Origin: Sulfurospirillum barnesii SES-3
GTDB taxonomy: Bacteria; Campylobacterota; Campylobacteria; Campylobacterales; Sulfurospirillaceae
Direction of reading: 5' to 3'
DNA length: 64,000 nucleotides
Assembly (NCBI RefSeq): GCF_000265295.1
Contig: NC_018002.1
Location: forward strand, 2,356,001 to 2,420,000
Both the position numbers and the translations under genes were made by a program. Below the pieces are notes generated by a model. It saw only the letters and a program-made list of their open reading frames with translations, did not search any database and was not told where the DNA came from. Of the stretch, positions 59,498-64,000 are shown one piece after another; the first letter of the stretch is position 1, and each line of letters starts with the position of its first letter.

Positions 59498-61377
59498 ACC
59501 TTTACCGCAGATGTGCTACCATAGTGGCTTCCTTTGCGCTCCATCGCCACTTGAATGGCATCAATGCAGCCCGCAAGGGCAAAAAGCCATCCTTTATGCG
59601 CTTGTATCCACAACGAGAGCTTTTCGTAGCGCTCTTTTTCGTTACATGTAAAGCGTACTTCAATACACGCCAAATCCATCTCTTGCACCAAAAGCATCGA
59701 CTGCCCCACATGCCAAATCAACTGCTCAAATCGCTCTTCTCTGACACGCTTACGCACTGCTAGAATCTGCGCTTCAAGAGCTTCTAACTGTTCTAGTGTT
59801 ACGTTTTTGTTTGCCTCAAGGGCTTCGCACAGTGTTGCGGTTTTTAAAAAGAGAGTCTCGACCAACGTTCGTTGCTGTGCTAAAAAAGAGCGAATCGCCT
59901 CAATGTTGTGGGCCACCTCTTGTTGTACACGCTTGAGTTCTGTCTCATGAAGAGGCGTCAATGCAATGGGCTTTTTGATTCTGCTTTTATCGACCGTTGT
60001 CATCACCTCTTTAAAAGCACGCTCAATCGCTCCAAAAATACGAGCACCACCCTCCGTGGCATTGATGGTTTGCATATGCTCTTTGGTTTCGGCGATATCT
60101 TTTTCAAAAAATGCCCGAAACCAGTTCCACACCGCTGTGGTTTTAATGACCCCTCCACCACCGTAACGCTCTACAAATCCATCACCCGCTTTGTGCTTGA
60201 CCTCATCTTCGCCAAACACATGCCCTGCTGAGTGACTTTTGCCCTCATCGCTGTACGCCAAATCTTGCCCGATGAGCACGCACGTTTTAAAACCACTGTG
60301 GTAAATAAGCTCATACGCCTTATTTGCCGCACTCATCCCAATACCCACATAGCCCCACGCATGCGCACCTGTTTCCATCATATAGCCAAAAGGGCGCATA
60401 TTCATCTGCATCACCCCAGTCTTTATGCTTCCCACCACCTCAGGGTGTTGCAAGGAGCTGAGGGAAAAGACAACGCCTTCAAACGCCTCTTTAGGCGTCT
60501 CTTTGAAAAAGCGCCCCGTTAAAGGAATGCGCTCCATGGAGACCACCACATCGGGCTTAATGCCATAGCGTGTTAAAACAGGAAAACTTGCATCCACGGC
60601 AAAAATAGTGATATAAGGTGCCATCTCTTTCAAAAGCGGTAATTGTTTGGCTAAAGAGGGACCTGTGGAAACTAAGACGGCAACTTCGGTCGTTTTAGCC
60701 TGTTTAAAAAATTGAAGCAAAGGTGGAGTTTTAAGCATCAAAGGAAGGTTCATAAAGTGATGCTCCACCCCCACAAGGGCGTCGTGCACATCATTGCCAG
60801 CCGATTGGACACTTTGGTGCAAACACTCCATAAACAAACGATTGCTTTGCATGATGAGTTCTTCATGCATTTCGTAAAACGCACTGCTTACATGTAAATC
60901 ATAAAGTTTAGCATAGCGCTGTGTCTCAAAGGTGCTAAAAAGTGCAGAGATGGTGGGAAAATTGAGCGCATCTTTTCCAAAAATTACCAAACGATTGCTC
61001 GTTAGCTCTCTGGAAAAATCAACCACATTTAACACCACATAAGCGATGTAAGCATCAGGCTCAATCACTACGATACGCTGATGTTTTTGGTTCGCTAAAA
61101 GATGTTTCAACAATGCCCCATTGCCTAGACCAAAAAAGTAAAGGTAGGGGTACTCTTGAAACACTTTAAACTGCTCTTTTTGCTCTTCTAAAACCATTTG
61201 CGGTTTGGTTGCATACAGGGGTGTAAAGGTTGTGGTATGGACTAAATTAAGTGTTTCAAGCGCTTCATTTTCCATAAAAATCTCATACGGAATTTCTAAA
61301 GACAAGCTACTTAGCGCATGGGCAAGAGAAGGATTTTTTAACGAAAGTGCTGAGAAATTTTTTTCATACAAAGCCAT
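59494..61377 (-). CDS. Maf-family motility accessory factor, flagellin glycosylation
   Basis: A 627-residue DUF115/MAF protein of the group that transfers nonulosonic acids to flagellin. The DUF115 core (ALVSTGPSLAKQLP-type, here VLVSTGPSLAKQLP, about 232-245) and LIGQDLAYSDEGKSHSAGH are typical. It lies immediately downstream of the flagellin gene on the same strand, with a terminator between. Two palindrome copies occur (59642, 60888). It is the most probable transferase for the CMP-pseudaminic acid made by the pse operon. Confidence 0.88.
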   Translation of the reverse strand: MALYEKNFSALSLKNPSLAHALSSLSLEIPYEIFMENEALETLNLVHTTTFTPLYATKPQMVLEEQKEQFKVFQEYPYLYFFGLGNGALLKHLLANQKHQRIVVIEPDAYIAYVVLNVVDFSRELTSNRLVIFGKDALNFPTISALFSTFETQRYAKLYDLHVSSAFYEMHEELIMQSNRLFMECLHQSVQSAGNDVHDALVGVEHHFMNLPLMLKTPPLLQFFKQAKTTEVAVLVSTGPSLAKQLPLLKEMAPYITIFAVDASFPVLTRYGIKPDVVVSMERIPLTGRFFKETPKEAFEGVVFSLSSLQHPEVVGSIKTGVMQMNMRPFGYMMETGAHAWGYVGIGMSAANKAYELIYHSGFKTCVLIGQDLAYSDEGKSHSAGHVFGEDEVKHKAGDGFVERYGGGGVIKTTAVWNWFRAFFEKDIAETKEHMQTINATEGGARIFGAIERAFKEVMTTVDKSRIKKPIALTPLHETELKRVQQEVAHNIEAIRSFLAQQRTLVETLFLKTATLCEALEANKNVTLEQLEALEAQILAVRKRVREERFEQLIWHVGQSMLLVQEMDLACIEVRFTCNEKERYEKLSLWIQAHKGWLFALAGCIDAIQVAMERKGSHYGSTSAVKV

Positions 61378-61427
61378 GGTTCACCTTTTGTGTCACGTAG
61401 CCCTTTTAAAAGCAAGAACTATACCCA

Positions 61428-61463
61428 TAAAAAAAGGGTAGATGGGTCGCCCCATCTACCCTT
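61428..61463 (-). terminator. Flagellin gene terminator
   Basis: A 13-bp perfect stem (AAGGGTAGATGGG / CCCATCTACCCTT, loop TCGC) lies 18 bases after the flagellin stop, followed on the reverse strand by seven T residues. A textbook rho-independent terminator. Confidence 0.93.
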
Positions 61464-61480
61464 AGAGAGAAAAATTGTTA

Positions 61481-62962
61481 CTATTGTAACAATTTCAATA
61501 CATTCTGTTGTGTAGAGTTTGCTTGACTTAAAGCATAACTTCCAGCTTGCGCCATGATGTTATATTTTGAGAACGTTGCAGACTCTTCAGCAAAGTCAAC
61601 GTCACGGATTTGAGATTCCGCTGATGTTACGTTTACTTGTGTTACAGAGATGTTGTTGATGGTTGATGTCAACTGATTTTGAACAGAACCGATGTTTGCA
61701 CGAATGGTATCAAGTTTCTCTTGCGCTGTTTGAGCAATTTTAATCATCGCTTGTGCACCCGCATACGTTGTTACACCCGCTGTTAATTCTTGATTAGCGC
61801 CTACAACGTTATCATTCGCAAACGCACCCATTGCTTCTGCATCATCCGCGCTAATTGCACTCATCATGTCACGAAGGCTTAAGCTCGATTCACTTTGACT
61901 TGTGGTATCAAGGTCTGTTACACCTGCAATTGTCATCTGAATATCCGCTGCACCCGCCTTTGTTAGCGTTAAACGACCTGTTGAAACACCATCAGCAATA
62001 CCCGTAAGAGTATCTAGGCTATTTGTGCCATCTGAGCTAATTTGAATGGCTCTACCATCAGTCGATGTAAGGTTGAGTTGTCCCTGTGCATCAACGCTTG
62101 CAGAAACACCTGTAGTTGACGTAAACTGATTAATCGCATCAACTAAAACACCATTGCTATCATTCGCTTCAACCGCTAAAGAAGCCGCAACAATAGTTCC
62201 ATTAATGGTGAGATCTTCAACAGTTCCTGCAGCAATCGCTTGATCACCTGTTTGGGTTAAACTCCAACTTGCAGTAACCCCTGTGGTTTCAGAGTTTTTA
62301 TTAATCACCGAAGCCAATGCCCCAATACCTGTACCCGCACTGGTACTAATGGTAACCGATTCAAATACGATATTATTAGCTGCACCACTTTCAGGAGTAT
62401 ACGTAACCGTTGCTGTACCAAGAGCTGTACCCATAGCACTGGTTTCAAAACGGGTTTGACCAATTTTATCAGAACTGGTTGCATCAATACTCATACTAAC
62501 GGTTTGGTTAGAGTAAGCACCGATTTGGAACTCTGCATTGGTAAAACTACCTGAAAGCAAGTTTTTACCGTTGAATGAGGTTGAGCCTGCAATGTTGTCT
62601 AGGGATTCAACCAATTTAGAAATATCGGATTGAAGCGCTTTACGAGATGCGGGACTTTGACCATCTTGTGCTGCTTGAGTCGCTTTAGTTTTGATGGTAT
62701 CAAGAATTTTAATCTGTTCATCCATCGCACCGTCTGCAATTTGAGCGATAGATACACCATCGTTCGCATTAGAAACCGCTTGACCCAAAGCATTTGCTTG
62801 TGAACGAAGAGAATCGGCAATTGACATACCTGAAGCATCATCAGCCGCTGTGTTGATTCTCAAACCTGAAGAGAGTTTAGACAAAGAGCTACTAAGAGCG
62901 CTATTAGTCTTTGTGAGGTTCGTTTGTGCTGCAAGAGCAGAGACGTTAGTGTTAATACGCAT
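61481..62962 (-). CDS. flaA: Major flagellin
   Basis: A 493-residue filament protein. D0/D1 helices are conserved at both ends (MRINTNVSALAAQTNL; LKLLQ end), with a central variable region (about 165-385) rich in Ser/Thr and flagellin_IN-like segments, offering many O-glycosylation sites. AAAGGA precedes the start. A sigma-28 promoter and a strong terminator make it a monocistronic unit. No second full-length flagellin is in the window. Confidence 0.94.
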   Translation of the reverse strand: MRINTNVSALAAQTNLTKTNSALSSSLSKLSSGLRINTAADDASGMSIADSLRSQANALGQAVSNANDGVSIAQIADGAMDEQIKILDTIKTKATQAAQDGQSPASRKALQSDISKLVESLDNIAGSTSFNGKNLLSGSFTNAEFQIGAYSNQTVSMSIDATSSDKIGQTRFETSAMGTALGTATVTYTPESGAANNIVFESVTISTSAGTGIGALASVINKNSETTGVTASWSLTQTGDQAIAAGTVEDLTINGTIVAASLAVEANDSNGVLVDAINQFTSTTGVSASVDAQGQLNLTSTDGRAIQISSDGTNSLDTLTGIADGVSTGRLTLTKAGAADIQMTIAGVTDLDTTSQSESSLSLRDMMSAISADDAEAMGAFANDNVVGANQELTAGVTTYAGAQAMIKIAQTAQEKLDTIRANIGSVQNQLTSTINNISVTQVNVTSAESQIRDVDFAEESATFSKYNIMAQAGSYALSQANSTQQNVLKLLQ

Positions 62963-63016
62963 GATAAATCCTTTTATCGTTTTATTTCTCGGGCTTCCTT
63001 GCCTTTGATGTAAACT

Positions 63017-63043
63017 ACATCGTCACCTCAAAAAAAAACTTTA
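63017..63043 (-). promoter_or_regulatory. Sigma-28 (FliA) promoter of the flagellin gene
   Basis: On the reverse strand TAAAGTTT, eleven bases, then GACGATGT matches the FliA consensus (TAAAGTTT-N11-GCCGATAA) with 14 of 16 positions close or identical. It lies about 55 bases before the start. Confidence 0.82.
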
Positions 63044-63088
63044 GCGTTTGGCATAGATTTTTTTTTTCGATAGAATACAAAAAAATGT

Positions 63089-63098
63089 TTACATGTAA
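63089..63098. repeat. TTACATGTAA copy between flagellin and topA genes
   Basis: A perfect copy ending 11 bases before the topA start codon, in a divergent promoter region. No ribosome site is seen between it and the ATG. Confidence 0.85.
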
Positions 63099-63109
63099 CC
63101 TATATTATT

Positions 63110-64000
63110 ATGGAAAAATCATTGAAAAATCTCATCATTGTGGAATCACCCACTAAAGCCAAAACGATTAAAAATTTTTTAGGTAAAAATTACACCGTTG
63201 TCGCCTCTAAAGGGCATATTCGAGACCTTCCCAAAAGCAGTTTTGGCATTAAAATAGAAAACCAAACCTTTATCCCCGAATACCGTGTACCAAAAGATCA
63301 CGCCAGTGTGGTTAAAGAGATGAAAGAGCTGGCAAAAGAAGCCGATCAAGTCTATATCGCAACCGATGAGGATAGAGAAGGAGAAGCCATTGGGTTTCAC
63401 ATTGCCACCGCCATTGGTAAAGACCCTAAAAGCTTGCCACGTATTGTTTTTCATGAAATTACTAAACATGCCATTACCCATGCGCTAGAAAATCCTCGCA
63501 CTTTAGATGAAAGCAGTATTAACGCACAACAAGCCAGACGCCTGCTCGATAGAATTGTAGGCTATAAACTCTCTCCCCTGCTCTCCTCAAAAATCCAAAA
63601 AGGCTTAAGTGCGGGGCGTGTGCAATCTTCTAGCCTTAAAATAATTGTCGATAGAGAAAAAGAGATAAAAGCCTTTCAGTCAGAAGAGTTTTGGAGCCTT
63701 GATGCACTCTTTAACAAAACCATTGACGCTTTATTGGTTGAGTTTGAGGGTGAAAAAATTGAAAAAATGAGCATAGGCAATCAAGAGCGTGCCTATGCCA
63801 TCAAAGAAAAACTTTTAAAAGAAGCTTTTCATGTCGCCCTTTTGGAGAAAAAAGAGCGTGAGAGTTCTCCCAGCCCTGCTTTTATGACCTCAACCTTACA
63901 ACAAAGTGCCTCCAGTGCGTTGGGGTATTCGCCTAAAAAAACGATGATGCTCGCACAAACCTTGTACGAGGGTGTTAAGACCCATCAAGGCGTTCAAGGG
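63110..64000 (+). CDS. topA: DNA topoisomerase I, 3' end cut by window edge
   Basis: The first 297 residues of a type IA topoisomerase. The Toprim domain shows IVESPTKAKTI (about 10-20) and ATDEDREGEAI (about 84-94) with the metal-binding DxD; QQARRLLDRIVGYKLSP and LSAGRVQSS follow. The catalytic tyrosine region lies beyond the window. The ATG at 63110 has no clear ribosome site; the frame continues through the right edge. Confidence 0.95.
   Translation, partial: MEKSLKNLIIVESPTKAKTIKNFLGKNYTVVASKGHIRDLPKSSFGIKIENQTFIPEYRVPKDHASVVKEMKELAKEADQVYIATDEDREGEAIGFHIATAIGKDPKSLPRIVFHEITKHAITHALENPRTLDESSINAQQARRLLDRIVGYKLSPLLSSKIQKGLSAGRVQSSSLKIIVDREKEIKAFQSEEFWSLDALFNKTIDALLVEFEGEKIEKMSIGNQERAYAIKEKLLKEAFHVALLEKKERESSPSPAFMTSTLQQSASSALGYSPKKTMMLAQTLYEGVKTHQGVQG

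Overview
The window looks like chromosome of a Campylobacterota (epsilonproteobacterial) anaerobe, most likely Sulfurospirillum or a close relative. This is inferred from gene content: arsenic respiration genes, a complete pseudaminic-acid operon, a Maf-family flagellin glycosylation protein, a FlaC-like secreted flagellin, a short-form malic enzyme and AT-rich DNA. No rRNA, tRNA, CRISPR array, insertion sequence or phage gene was recognised.

Layout. (1) 1-14.8 kb is an arsenic redox locus. aioBA (arsenite oxidase) faces a reverse-strand trio of NtrC-type regulator, sensor kinase and PhnD-like periplasmic binding protein. That trio is divergent from arrCAB (respiratory arsenate reductase), which has a good sigma-54 promoter. 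After arrCAB comes a PstS-like oxyanion-binding protein paired with a chemoreceptor. (2) 14.9-33 kb is mostly housekeeping: mreB-like, terC, gdhA, eutBC with an ethanolamine permease, upp-maeB-gltX, a SurA-like chaperone, accBC, dcd and a set of small enzymes. A 94-bp tandem repeat fills the terC-mreB gap. (3) 33-63 kb is a flagellin and flagellin-glycosylation island bounded by flaC and a major flagellin gene. It contains pseBCFGHI, then a long reverse-strand run of methyltransferases, glycosyltransferases, two AsnB-type amidotransferases, two radical SAM/SPASM proteins, a nucleotide-sugar epimerase/dehydratase and Maf. (4) The start of topA is cut by the right edge.

How the genes could work together: the arsenic locus has enzymes for both directions of the As(III)/As(V) couple, a three-part oxyanion-sensing circuit that probably drives arrCAB through sigma-54, and a binding protein plus chemoreceptor that may steer cells toward the oxyanion. 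The glycosylation island makes CMP-pseudaminic acid, decorates or replaces it with modified sugars, and probably transfers them to flagellin through Maf-like enzymes.

The most striking unexplained signal is the palindrome TTACATGTAA. I count 32 perfect copies by eye, in coding and non-coding DNA, where chance predicts well under one. It is absent from 6.2-14.8 kb and from 43.7-54.5 kb. It behaves like a highly iterated palindrome or uptake/methylation word; its role is unknown to me. Counts and alignments here were made by reading, not by computation.
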